This document shows, in pieces, positions 28,814 to 37,800 of a DNA stretch of 64,000 bases. The position numbers were made by a program, and so were the translations under genes. The notes beneath the pieces were generated by a model that was not told where the DNA came from, searched no databases, and saw only the letters and a program-made list of their open reading frames with translations. Origin of the DNA: Cellulomonas sp. JZ18 (GTDB taxonomy: Bacteria; Actinomycetota; Actinomycetes; Actinomycetales; Cellulomonadaceae). The DNA is taken from NCBI RefSeq assembly GCF_009720485.1, contig NZ_CP045245.1:3596001-3660000 (forward strand). The letters are read 5' to 3'. Each line of letters starts with the position of its first letter. The first letter of the stretch is position 1.

Positions 28814-30082
28814 TCAGTGCTCGAAGCCCCACTCGCGGTCGGTCACCATGCGCGCGACGGCGAGCCCGACCGCGAGCGCGGTGACGACGAGCGCCGCGGG
28901 GACGCCGTGCTCCAGGGCCTGCGTCACCTCGCCGTTGCTCAGGTGGTAGACGGCCCGGTACGCGCCGACGCCCGGGACCATGATCGTCACCGCCGGCACG
29001 TACACCGTCACCCGCGGGATGTTCAGGCGCGGCGCGACCCACGCGGCGAGCAGCCCGACGAGGAAGGCCGCGGCCGCCGCCGCGGCCTGCGGCGGCCAGT
29101 CCAGCTGCTCGACGGCGCCGATCCGCAGGACGTTCGGCACGGCCGCGACGGCGGCGGCGACGAGCGCCATCGACCACGGGCTGTTGAACATGAGCGCGAA
29201 CCCGAGCACGCCCACGAACGACGCGAGCACCCGCAGCCCCTGCAGCGCGACGGGGTCGAGCGCGACGGCCGTCGGCGGGTCTGGCCTCAGGCCGACGACG
29301 ATCGACACGGCCCAGACCGCGAACGCGGCGGACACGAAGATCATCAGGGCCCACGTCAGCCGCGCGACGCCCGCGGACAGGTCGAGGCGGGCGAGGTCCA
29401 GCGCGCCCGTGACGAGCGGGAACCCCGGCACCAGGAACAGCGCGGCCGCGACGTACCCCGACTCGTGCGCGCCGCCCGTGACGCCGGCGGCCTCCAGCAG
29501 CGCGACGAAGCCGAGGTAGCTCGTCGCCGCGAGCGCCGCCGCCAGCATGGTGACGCCGAACTGGTTGTAGCCGCGGTGCAGCATCGTGCGCCGCAGCCCC
29601 TGTCCGAGCCCGGCACCGACGAACGCGCCGACGACCTCGACCGGGCCGCCGTTGTTCAGGAACGCGAACGCCGCGCACGCGACCGCCGCCCACAGCGCGT
29701 TGAGCCACGTCGGGTACAGCGGCGGCTTCGCGGCGATGCGGTCGACCTCGGCCTCCACCTCCTCGACCGCGACGGGGGCGTGCGCCTCCAGCCGCTGCCC
29801 CAGCCGCTCGAGCTCGTCGAGGCGGTCGGTGTTCACGCCGACGCTGCGCACCTCGGTGACCTCGGTGCGGAACGAGCGGCCCCGGTGCGACGTCGTGGTG
29901 ATCTCCGTCAGCGTCACGTGCGCCTGGTGGCGGTCGACGCCGAGGGCCCGCGCCACCCGCGCCATCGACGCCTTGACCCGGTACGAGCCGGTGCCGGCGG
30001 ACAGGCTCAGGCGGCCCACCCGCAGCACGACGCCCGAGCGTCGGATGAGCTCGAGCTCGGCGTCGTCGGGTCCGGTCGGCAC
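28814..30082 (-). CDS. threonine/serine exporter, ThrE/YjjP-YjjB fusion family
   Basis: A 422-residue membrane protein. The N-terminal cytosolic DUF1212 domain (VTLTEITTTSHRGRSFRTEV, AEVDRIAAKPPLYPTWLNAL) precedes about ten hydrophobic helices, with GAGLGQGLRRTMLHRGYNQFG between the first helices. The last part (RVTVYVPAVTIMVPGVGAYR) is the conserved YjjB-like DUF3815 segment. In Corynebacterium ThrE exports threonine and serine; this length corresponds to the fused two-module form. The GTG start is chosen because the frame upstream is Arg-rich and non-conserved, but it lacks a strong ribosome site. Confidence 0.83.
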   Translation of the reverse strand: MPTGPDDAELELIRRSGVVLRVGRLSLSAGTGSYRVKASMARVARALGVDRHQAHVTLTEITTTSHRGRSFRTEVTEVRSVGVNTDRLDELERLGQRLEAHAPVAVEEVEAEVDRIAAKPPLYPTWLNALWAAVACAAFAFLNNGGPVEVVGAFVGAGLGQGLRRTMLHRGYNQFGVTMLAAALAATSYLGFVALLEAAGVTGGAHESGYVAAALFLVPGFPLVTGALDLARLDLSAGVARLTWALMIFVSAAFAVWAVSIVVGLRPDPPTAVALDPVALQGLRVLASFVGVLGFALMFNSPWSMALVAAAVAAVPNVLRIGAVEQLDWPPQAAAAAAAFLVGLLAAWVAPRLNIPRVTVYVPAVTIMVPGVGAYRAVYHLSNGEVTQALEHGVPAALVVTALAVGLAVARMVTDREWGFEH

Positions 30083-30183
30083 GGAGCCATCATGGCCGGA
30101 CCTGCGACGACGAGGCAGGACGAGGGCCCGGGGTCGCACCCCGGGTCGCCCGGCCCGGTGCCCCGCCCGGGGAGCGCCGGCGG

Positions 30184-31545
30184 TCAGTCGGCGGGCGCCG
30201 CGGCGAGGGCGTCGGCGGCGTCCTCCTCGACGGCGTGCGCCCGCTCGGCCGCGCCGCGCGCGCGCTCGAGCTCGCGGTGCACCGCCCGCAGGGCCTTCTC
30301 GCGCTCGTGGGCGGCCGTCCGCGCCGCCATGACCGCCTCGTCGGCGCGGGGCAGCGCCGAGCGCGCCTCGGCGAGACGGCGGCGCACCTCGGCGAGCTGC
30401 CGGACCAGCTCCTCCTCGGTGCGGTACGCCTCGGCGGACGCCTCCTCGGCCTCCTCGAGCGCGCTCGCGGCGTCGTGCTCCGCCCGGGACGCGTCGTCGT
30501 GCCGCTGATGCACGCGTGCGAGCTCCGCCTCCGCCTCCTCGCGCGCCGCGACGGCCTGCTCGTGGCGGCGCCGCAGCCGCTCGCGCTCGCGCCGGGCGCG
30601 CTCCTGCGCGGCCCGCCGCTCCCGTTCGGCGGCCTCCGCGCGCGCCCGCTCCTCCTGCGCGGCGCGCTCGGCCTCGGCGGCGCGAGCCGCCTCGTCGTCG
30701 TCCCCGGACGCCCGCCGCGACGCACCGCGTCCGCGGGTGGGGCGCCCGGCGTCGCCGTCGTCGTGCGCCGCCGACGGGGTGCGTCCCCCGCTCGGGCGCG
30801 TGGTCGTCCCACCGGCACGGGAGCCGCGGCGCGAGCCACGACCTCCCCCGTCACCGTCGGCCCCGTCGTCCGTCCCGCCGTCGTCCGTCCCGCCGTCGTC
30901 CCCCGGGCCCGTGCCCCCGCCCGCGGACCGCCGCGCCCGGTCCCGCCCCGCCCGGCCCCCGACGGGGAACGGCGTCACGACCGCGTCGGGGGTGTCCGCG
31001 TCGGGGGTCTGCGCGTCGGGGGTCTCCGCGTCCGGGGCGTCGGCGCCCGGGGTCTCCTCGTCCCCGTCGGCCGACCCGAAGCCGACGTACTCCTGCCCGT
31101 GCGTGAGCGTCCCGCTGGTGACCGCCTCCGCGACCCGCGGGTCGAGCAGGGCGGCGTTGAGCGTGCGGTCCACCTCCTGGGCCGCCGCCTCGGACACCTT
31201 CTGCCCGGCGGCGGCCGCGATCCGGCGGGCGCGGTGCACGAGCCCCGCGACGAGCTTGCGCCGCTGCGTCGTCAGCTCGCGCAGCGCCGGCCCGTCGAGC
31301 GTCCGCTCCGCCTCCTGCAGCCCCTCGCCGACGGCGCGGATCTGCTCGGCGAGCCCCGGGTCGTCGCGCACCAGCAGGTTGACGGCCCACGCGGCGAGGG
31401 TCGGCTTGCGCAGCGCCGCGATCTCGCGCGCGAGGTCGCGGTCCTTCGCGGCGCGGGCCTCGCGGACGGCGGCGTCCCGACGCGTGACGAAGTCCGCGAG
31501 CGACCCGCCGTACAGGTCGTCGACCACCTCGTCCAGGCTGACCAC
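30184..31545 (-). CDS. actinobacterial coiled-coil protein of unknown function
   Basis: A 453-residue soluble protein. The N-terminal helical region (DDLYGGSLADFVTRRDAAVR, ALRKPTLAAWAVNLLVRDDP, RRKLVAGLVHRARRIAA) is a conserved actinobacterial module seen in uncharacterised proteins. A disordered middle has five near-identical PDAxTPDA units and Gly/Asp/Arg-rich sequence. The last 190 residues form a long Ala/Glu/Arg coiled coil (ERERRAAQERARRERER). No catalytic motif, signal or membrane segment. The GTG start is the first of the conserved region. A structural or scaffold role is possible, but no function is assigned. Confidence 0.7.
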   Translation of the reverse strand: MVSLDEVVDDLYGGSLADFVTRRDAAVREARAAKDRDLAREIAALRKPTLAAWAVNLLVRDDPGLAEQIRAVGEGLQEAERTLDGPALRELTTQRRKLVAGLVHRARRIAAAAGQKVSEAAAQEVDRTLNAALLDPRVAEAVTSGTLTHGQEYVGFGSADGDEETPGADAPDAETPDAQTPDADTPDAVVTPFPVGGRAGRDRARRSAGGGTGPGDDGGTDDGGTDDGADGDGGGRGSRRGSRAGGTTTRPSGGRTPSAAHDDGDAGRPTRGRGASRRASGDDDEAARAAEAERAAQEERARAEAAERERRAAQERARRERERLRRRHEQAVAAREEAEAELARVHQRHDDASRAEHDAASALEEAEEASAEAYRTEEELVRQLAEVRRRLAEARSALPRADEAVMAARTAAHEREKALRAVHRELERARGAAERAHAVEEDAADALAAAPAD

Positions 31546-31637
31546 GGCCCCAGCCTGCCGGACCGCGTCCCGCGCGACACCCCGGCACGCCCCGTGGCCG
31601 GACCGGACGCCCTCGCCCCGCGTGCTGCCAGATGCCG

Positions 31638-31940
31638 TCAGCCCGGCGGGCGGCGGGGCGGGAGCCAGCGGTTGCCGTAGCGGCGGGTCAGGTGGCCGTC
31701 GGACGTCTCCGCGAGCTCGTCGAGACGGCTGAGGACGGCCCAGGCGACGCGGCGGGCCTCGCCGTCACCGGCGGCCTCGAAGCGGACGGTGACGCGTGCC
31801 GCGCCCCGCACGACCCCGACGTCGTGCGCCTCGACCGTCGTCATCGCCCGTGCCACGGCGACCGCCTCGGGGAGCACGTCCTGCGGTGCGGTCCCCGGGC
31901 GCAGCAGCCCGACCGTCGACGTCACGCGGTACGACGGCAC
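31638..31940 (-). CDS. small uncharacterised protein
   Basis: A 100-residue soluble protein, PSYRVTSTVGLLRPG at the N-terminus and TRRYGNRWLPPRRPPG at the C-terminus. The central part (VRGAARVTVRFEAAGDGEAR, AWAVLSRLDELAETSD) suggests an alternating beta-alpha fold. I do not recognise a family. The GTG start is supported by GGAGGAGG 6-7 nt upstream and by normal GC3 codon bias through the reading frame. Confidence 0.6.
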   Translation of the reverse strand: MPSYRVTSTVGLLRPGTAPQDVLPEAVAVARAMTTVEAHDVGVVRGAARVTVRFEAAGDGEARRVAWAVLSRLDELAETSDGHLTRRYGNRWLPPRRPPG

Positions 31941-32047
31941 GCCGCCTCCTCCCACCGGTCCGCCGGCGCGCGGCCGGCACCGGGACATCCTCCCCCGCCG
32001 CACACCCGCGGGGCGCACCGGTGGACCTCAGCCCGGCGGACGCCCCG

Positions 32048-34237
32048 TCACGCCTGGACGCGCAGGGTGACCGCGTCGTCGGCGTGCGCGTGCGAGGCGA
32101 CCTCGAGCTCGACCGCGACGCCGGACGGCAGGCGCAGGCGCTTCGCCCCGGCGTCCCACAGCGACAGCGGGACGAGGCTCACGGGCACCGCCACCTCGAC
32201 GGCCTGCCCGGCGGGCACCTCGGCGACTGCGAAGCCGACGACCACCGTCTCGCCCGCGCGCTCGCCCTCGGCGCGGCGGCCGTAGACCTGCACGACGTGC
32301 CGGCCGTCCCGGTCGCCGCCGTTGCGCACGCGCGCCGTCACGGTGAGCGCTCCGTCGACGAGCTCGCCCGCGCTCGCGTCCTCGACGGTGAACGTCGTGT
32401 AGGACAGCCCGAACCCGTGCGGGTACGCGGCCTGCACGCCCAGCCTGTCGAGCAGCCGCTGGCCGTGGAACCGGTCGTACGTGATCGCCGTGGCGTCGCG
32501 GTCGAAGAACGGCAGGTGCTCCTCGCTCGTCGGCACCGAGAACGGCAGCCGCCCGGACGGGTTGTGCGCACCCGTGAGCACGTCGGCGAGGGCGTGCCCG
32601 CCCTCCATGCCCGCGTACCACATCATGACCAGCGCGGGGACGTCGTGCCGCCACCGCTCCATGAGGACGGCGCCGGCGGCGACGACGCTGACGACCGTGC
32701 GGGGGTTCGCGGCGGCGACGGCGCGGATGAGCTCCTCGTCGACGGGCCGCAGCGTCAGGCTCGTCCGGTCGCCGCCGTACTCGTCGCCTGCGGTCATGAC
32801 GACGTTGCCCTCGCCCGCCGCGGCGGTGATCGCGTCGGACGCCTGCCCGCCGTCCGGCTGCTCCGGGAAGAGCGCCAGCAGCTCGGGCCGGTTCATCGTC
32901 TCGGCACCGACGTACTCGCCCTCGTCCCGCTCGTCGAACCCGGCGACGACGATCGCGACGTCCGCCGCCCGCGCGGCCTCGGCCGCGGCGGCCAAGTCGT
33001 CCTGGTCGACCACCGTGACGGTGGCGCCGGGGAACGCGGCGCGGATGCCGTCGGCGGGCGTGACGTACGACGGGGGCCGGACGTCCGACGAGCCCTTGTC
33101 GCCCATGTTGGGCGCCGTGGCGAGGCGGCCGACGACGGCCACGGACCTGATCGCCGACGGGTCGAGCGGCAGGACGGGCGTGCCGTCCACGGGCTCGTTG
33201 CGCAGCAGCACCATCGCGCGGCGCGCCACCTCGCGGGCGAGGTCGCGGTGCGCCTGGGAGGCCATGAGCTCGACCGGGAAGTCGCCCTGCTCGCGCCGCG
33301 CGTACGAGCGCAGCTGCGCGGCGAGCAGGCGCACGCCCGCGCGCTCGACGAGCTCCCAGGTCGTCTCGCCGGCCTCGAGCTGGCGGGGAAGGTCCCGGGC
33401 GCGCTGCTGCGCGAACGGCTCCTCGAGGTCCAGCCCCGCGTTCAGGGACGCCGCCGCGTCGCGCAGGCCCCAGATGAAGTCGCTGACGGTGATGCCGTCC
33501 CAGCCCCACTGGTCGCGCAGCACGTCGGTGAGCAGGTAGTGGTTCTGGCCGGCCCACTCGCCGTTCACGGAGTTGTAGGCGGACATGATCGCGGCGACGC
33601 CCTCGTCGACCGTCCGCCTGAAGTGCGGCAGGTACACCTCGTGCAGCGTCGCCTCGTCGATCGTCACGTCCACCGTGAAGCGCGCGTTCTCCATCGAGTT
33701 CAGCGCGTAGTGCTTCGCGCACGCCATCGCGTACCGCTGGACGCCGCGCGTGAGCGCCGCCCCGAGCTCGCCCAGGTGGTACGGCTCGTCCCCGTAGGTC
33801 TCCTGCGCCCGGCCCCAGGCGGGGTGCCGCGGCAGGTTGATGCACACGCCGCCGAAGAAGTTGCCGCCGACGGCGCGCAGCTCCGTGCCGATCGCGTCGC
33901 CGACCTGCTCCTCCAGGGCCGTGTCCCACGTGGCGCCCCGCGCCATGGACACCGGGAAGGCGGTGCCGTGCCCGGAGACGACGCCGCGCGGGCCGTCGAC
34001 GAACCGGATGCCCGGGATGCCGAGCCGCTCGACCGCGCCGTGCACGTACGGGCGCACGTTGTAGCCCTGGCTCATCTCGGCCATGCCCTCCCAGAAGGGC
34101 TGGTCGCCGTCGAGCAGCCCGAGGCGCTCGGTCTCGTCGAGCTGCGCGTACAGCGCGGCGGCCTCGTCGGCGGGGGCGGCCCCGGCGCGGACACGCTCGA
34201 CGGCTGCCGCGAACGCGGTGGTGGACGTGTCGGTCAC
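32048..34237 (-). CDS. cytoplasmic GH3 beta-glucosidase/beta-xylosidase-type enzyme
   Basis: A 729-residue GH3 enzyme without a signal peptide, hence probably intracellular and acting on imported oligosaccharides. VDGPRGVVSGHGTAFPVSM, the KHYALNSMENARF substrate-binding motif and the nucleophile Asp253 in GITVSDFIWGLRD mark the barrel. The second domain has VVAGFDERDEGEYVG and LMMWYAGMEGGHALADVL-like stretches, and a fibronectin-III-like C-terminal domain (VTARVRNGGDRDGRHVVQVY) is present. GTG start: GAGG five bases upstream; the longer frame from 34273 would run into the operator. It differs strongly from the two secreted GH3 proteins and belongs to a different GH3 clade. Control by the dyad immediately upstream is likely. 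Confidence 0.87.
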   Translation of the reverse strand: MTDTSTTAFAAAVERVRAGAAPADEAAALYAQLDETERLGLLDGDQPFWEGMAEMSQGYNVRPYVHGAVERLGIPGIRFVDGPRGVVSGHGTAFPVSMARGATWDTALEEQVGDAIGTELRAVGGNFFGGVCINLPRHPAWGRAQETYGDEPYHLGELGAALTRGVQRYAMACAKHYALNSMENARFTVDVTIDEATLHEVYLPHFRRTVDEGVAAIMSAYNSVNGEWAGQNHYLLTDVLRDQWGWDGITVSDFIWGLRDAAASLNAGLDLEEPFAQQRARDLPRQLEAGETTWELVERAGVRLLAAQLRSYARREQGDFPVELMASQAHRDLAREVARRAMVLLRNEPVDGTPVLPLDPSAIRSVAVVGRLATAPNMGDKGSSDVRPPSYVTPADGIRAAFPGATVTVVDQDDLAAAAEAARAADVAIVVAGFDERDEGEYVGAETMNRPELLALFPEQPDGGQASDAITAAAGEGNVVMTAGDEYGGDRTSLTLRPVDEELIRAVAAANPRTVVSVVAAGAVLMERWRHDVPALVMMWYAGMEGGHALADVLTGAHNPSGRLPFSVPTSEEHLPFFDRDATAITYDRFHGQRLLDRLGVQAAYPHGFGLSYTTFTVEDASAGELVDGALTVTARVRNGGDRDGRHVVQVYGRRAEGERAGETVVVGFAVAEVPAGQAVEVAVPVSLVPLSLWDAGAKRLRLPSGVAVELEVASHAHADDAVTLRVQA

Positions 34238-34260
34238 TGCTGCCTCACCTCGTCGTGGGC

Positions 34261-34288
34261 GGTACTTACGCACTAGTAGGCAAGTACC
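34261..34288. promoter_or_regulatory. 28-bp dyad operator upstream of GH3 gene
   Basis: Imperfect palindrome: outer arms GGTACTT (34261-34267) and AAGTACC (34282-34288), inner core ACTAGT. Length and symmetry suit a TetR-family repressor. It lies 23 bp upstream of the GH3 start. No TetR gene is in the window. Confidence 0.6.
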
Positions 34289-34336
34289 GCCACCCTAGGG
34301 CGCACCGATCACCCTCACGCACCTAGGACCCGACCG

Positions 34337-34819
34337 TCAGGCGAGGTCCAGTCCCAACGCCTCACTCACGGCGTCATCGATCGTGCGGTAGCTGTGCAAC
34401 CCGTAGTCGCCGACCGGCTCGATCGGTCCCGGCAGCTCGTTGCCGCGCTCGTCGAAGTACCGTCCACGCGCGGCGCTGAGGAAGCAGTGCTGAGGCAGCA
34501 CGTCCCCGGGCTCGAGTGGCCGATGCGCCACGGTCTCGAAGTATCCCTTCGACCACGGCAGGTGGTTCGTCATCATGGGCGACACCAGCAGGTGGTCCCG
34601 TGACAGAGCCGACCTGTCCGGCACATCCTTCCCGGGGAAGCGCTGCCGATAGACGTAGATGAGCACGGCACCCGGCATGGACGGTCCCGCCTGGGCATCG
34701 GTGCTGATCACCCGGCCGAAGAGATGGCTGCCGTCGGGCAGCTGCATCACGAAGAGGTCGCCGGCGCGAGGCTTCTTGCGCGACGCCTTCAGCACACGCA
34801 GGTTCGTGGTCGGACGCAT
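34337..34819 (-). CDS. Imm26-family immunity protein of the RHS toxin
   Basis: A 160-residue soluble protein. LKASRKKPRAGDLFVMQLPD and HLFGRVIS match the Imm26 pattern (a basic stretch, then GDxFxxxLpdGxxxFGRV), continuing with VLIYVYRQRF. Imm26 proteins neutralise toxins of polymorphic secretion systems. The start codon overlaps the toxin gene stop (TGATG), so toxin and antidote are translationally coupled, the usual arrangement. The Imm26 call is by motif memory and should be checked by profile search; position directly after the toxin tip supports it independently. Confidence 0.72.
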   Translation of the reverse strand: MRPTTNLRVLKASRKKPRAGDLFVMQLPDGSHLFGRVISTDAQAGPSMPGAVLIYVYRQRFPGKDVPDRSALSRDHLLVSPMMTNHLPWSKGYFETVAHRPLEPGDVLPQHCFLSAARGRYFDERGNELPGPIEPVGDYGLHSYRTIDDAVSEALGLDLA

Positions 34820-37800
34820 CACAACCCCTGCCCGTTCAGCCAGTCGTCGCCCCAGCCGAGTGCGTCTTGGTACCAGGGATGACGCGGGCTGATCTCGTGC
34901 CGCGCGTTCTGGAACCCAGGGTTCCGGACGATCAGGGCCTCCTCGATTGCGCGAGCCTGTCCACGGGTCACGCCCCCCGAAGGGGTCAGCTGCTCCAGCA
35001 CGAACCTGCTCCCGTGCTGGGATTGGCGCCGCGCGATGTCGTCGGTGATGCCGGCGTAGACCGGCTTCCCGCGGTCCACACCGTAGTAGACGTGCACCCC
35101 CGACTGAGCGTTCCTGCCGGACGTCAGCTGCGTGGGGAGCGACCGAGGCGCAGCAGCAGGTGCAGTCCTTGCGGCCCCCCGCGCCGTCGCTGTCGCACCC
35201 GCCTTCAAGCCGCTGGCGAGCACACCGCCGCCGACGACACTCAGGGCGAGACCGCCGACCTCCATCTGCAGCGCGCGTGACCACGCCGTCACCCCACGCT
35301 GCCCGGTTCCCTCCCAGCGGCTGAAGTCGCCGGTCCGGAAGGCGCGCGCCGTCTGCTGGGCGAAGCGGACCGTCCCCACGACCGGCGTGGAGTCGAGGAT
35401 CGTCTCCTTGTTCCGCTTGACCCAGGACTGGACGGACCGCGAGCGGCACGCGGTGTTCCCGAAGCACCCGATCGGCGTCATGGGCCGGGCTGCCGGTCTC
35501 GCCTTGCGCGTCGGCGCGGACACCCAGGGCGTGGTGGACTTCCGCGCGGGTGTGGCCGCGGGCCGCCGCGGCCCCCTCGCCCAGTCGGCCACCATGCGCG
35601 GCGCGAGACCCGTGGGGTCCGAGTACGTGACGGGGTTGTTGTTCGCGTACGAGTACGCGGCCCACTGCTGGGGCGTCGCCATCACCATCACCGGGTCGAC
35701 CGAGAGGAACCGGCCGATCGTCGGGTCGTAGTACCGGGCGCCGACCTGCACCAGACCGGTGGCGTCGACGGGCTTGTCCAGGAAGCCCCGGTCGCCGGGC
35801 CACGTCGGCGTCGACCCGCGCGGGCTGCCGAACGGGTCCGTCCAGCGCTGCGTGATCACGTTGGTGCTGTTCGCGATAGAGATCTGGGCCGTGGCCTGGG
35901 TGTCGGCGACGAGCGTGCTGACGCCACCCGCTCCGGTCCCGGTGCGCACGGCGACGACCTGGCCGCCGAACGAGTAGTACCGGAGCGCCTTCACGGTTCC
36001 CGTCGACGAGGTGAGCGTGAGCTCGACGCCGCCGGGCAGGTACGCGGTCACCGTTCCGCCCTGGCGGCGGATCAGCCGCTCGCCGTCCGCGTCGTACAGG
36101 TAGGAGCCGGTGACGGTCGTCCCCTGGCGCACGCGCGCGAGCTCGCCCTCGACGTCCCACTCGAGCGTCTGCGCCGTCGCGCCGGCCGGGGCGCGGGTCA
36201 CCGTGTTGCCGGCGGCGTCGTACGCGTAGGTGCTGGTCGCCGTCCCCCCGGTGCCGGACTGCGTCACGGACTGGACGGCGTGCGGTCGGGGTGCGCCGGC
36301 AGCCGGGTAGGCGTACGTCCGGTTCACCGTGCTGGTCGCGGTGCGCAGCACCTCGGCGCTGCGGTTGCCGATGGCGTCGTACGTGTAGCTCGACCAGTAG
36401 GGCGCCGGTCCGCCGAGCGTGCCCGCGGTCGGCGACGCGGCGCAGTCACCGTTCGCCGGCGTCCAGGCCGCGGAGAGGCGCCGGAGCCCGTCGTACCGGT
36501 AGCACTGCGCGTCCACCGGCCTGCTCGTCGGGCGGTCGACGACCGAGGTCGGGTTGCCGGCGGGGTCGTAGGCGTACGTGACGTTGCGGTCCAGGCCGTT
36601 GCCGTTCGACCGCGCCAGCGCCGTCGACGCGAGCCGCCGCGTCCCCTCCTCGTACGTGTGCGAGAGGGTCGCGTGGTAGTTGCCGCTCGTACCCATGCGG
36701 TACAGCAGCGGCTCCCCGTAGGGCGACCACGTGGTCGAGGTGACGTAGACCCCGTAGCCGAAGCCCCCGCTCAGCGAGTCGGGCTGGTTGGCGGCGTCGT
36801 AGGTCAGCTGGACGGTCTCGGCGCCGAGGCCTCCGGCGGATGGCAAGCGGTAGCTCTTGAGCTGACCGTCGGCCGTGTAGGTGTACGTCGTGGTGTAGGT
36901 GCCCGCCAGGGCGCCCTCGGTGCTCGGCAGGGTCAGGGAGGAGCCGAGCGGCCGGTAGCCGTCGTCGTACCCGGTCGCGGCCCGGACGTACTGCGCGCTG
37001 CCCTCGTGCCGCGTCGACGACGTCAGCTGGCCCTTGGCCAGGGTGTCGTACACCCAGGACGCGCGGAGCGTCCCGGAGGCGCTGCCCTCGCGGACGGCGG
37101 TGCGGCGGCCGAGCGCGTCGTAGCCGTAGGCGAGCGTGACGCCGCGCGCGTCGGTCACGGACGTGACCTGGTCCGCGGCGTCGTACGTGGACGTGTTGGT
37201 GCCGCGGTCGGGGTCGACCGACTGCACCTGCCGACCGAGCAGGTCGTACTGGTACGTCCAGCGGTTGCCGGCGGCGTCGGCGGTCGCCGCGAGCCGGCCC
37301 GCGCGGTCGTAGGCGAACGTGGACGAGACGTACGCGCTGCTCGGGTCGGCACCGGTGTGCTCCCGCAGCTCGACCGTCTGACCGCGCGCGTCGCTGATCG
37401 TCGTGGTCGGGACCGCGCCCTGCGGCGGGTCGACGCTGACGCGGTCGCCGCCGTAGGTGGTGACCGTGCGCCACCGCTCCTGGTGCTTGACGTCGGTGAT
37501 CTCGGCGGTCTGCCGCCCGGCACCGTCGTACTCGAAGCGCGTGCGCAGCGGCACCGCCACGGCGTCCGTCGGCACGACCGGAGTCGTCGACGGCGCCCCG
37601 GTCGTGAACCACTCCGCGTTGACGTAGCCGACCAGGCCGCGCGAGTCGTACACCGTGTTGGTGACCATCCGCCCCGGCGCGGTGCGGTCGGAGGACTCTC
37701 GCTGCGTCTGGTTCTCCCGCAGCAGGCCGTCGTACAGGGTGATGCTGGTCCGGTACGTCTCCGCGGCCGTCAGCGTCTTGGCCGTGACGGAGTTCCGCGC

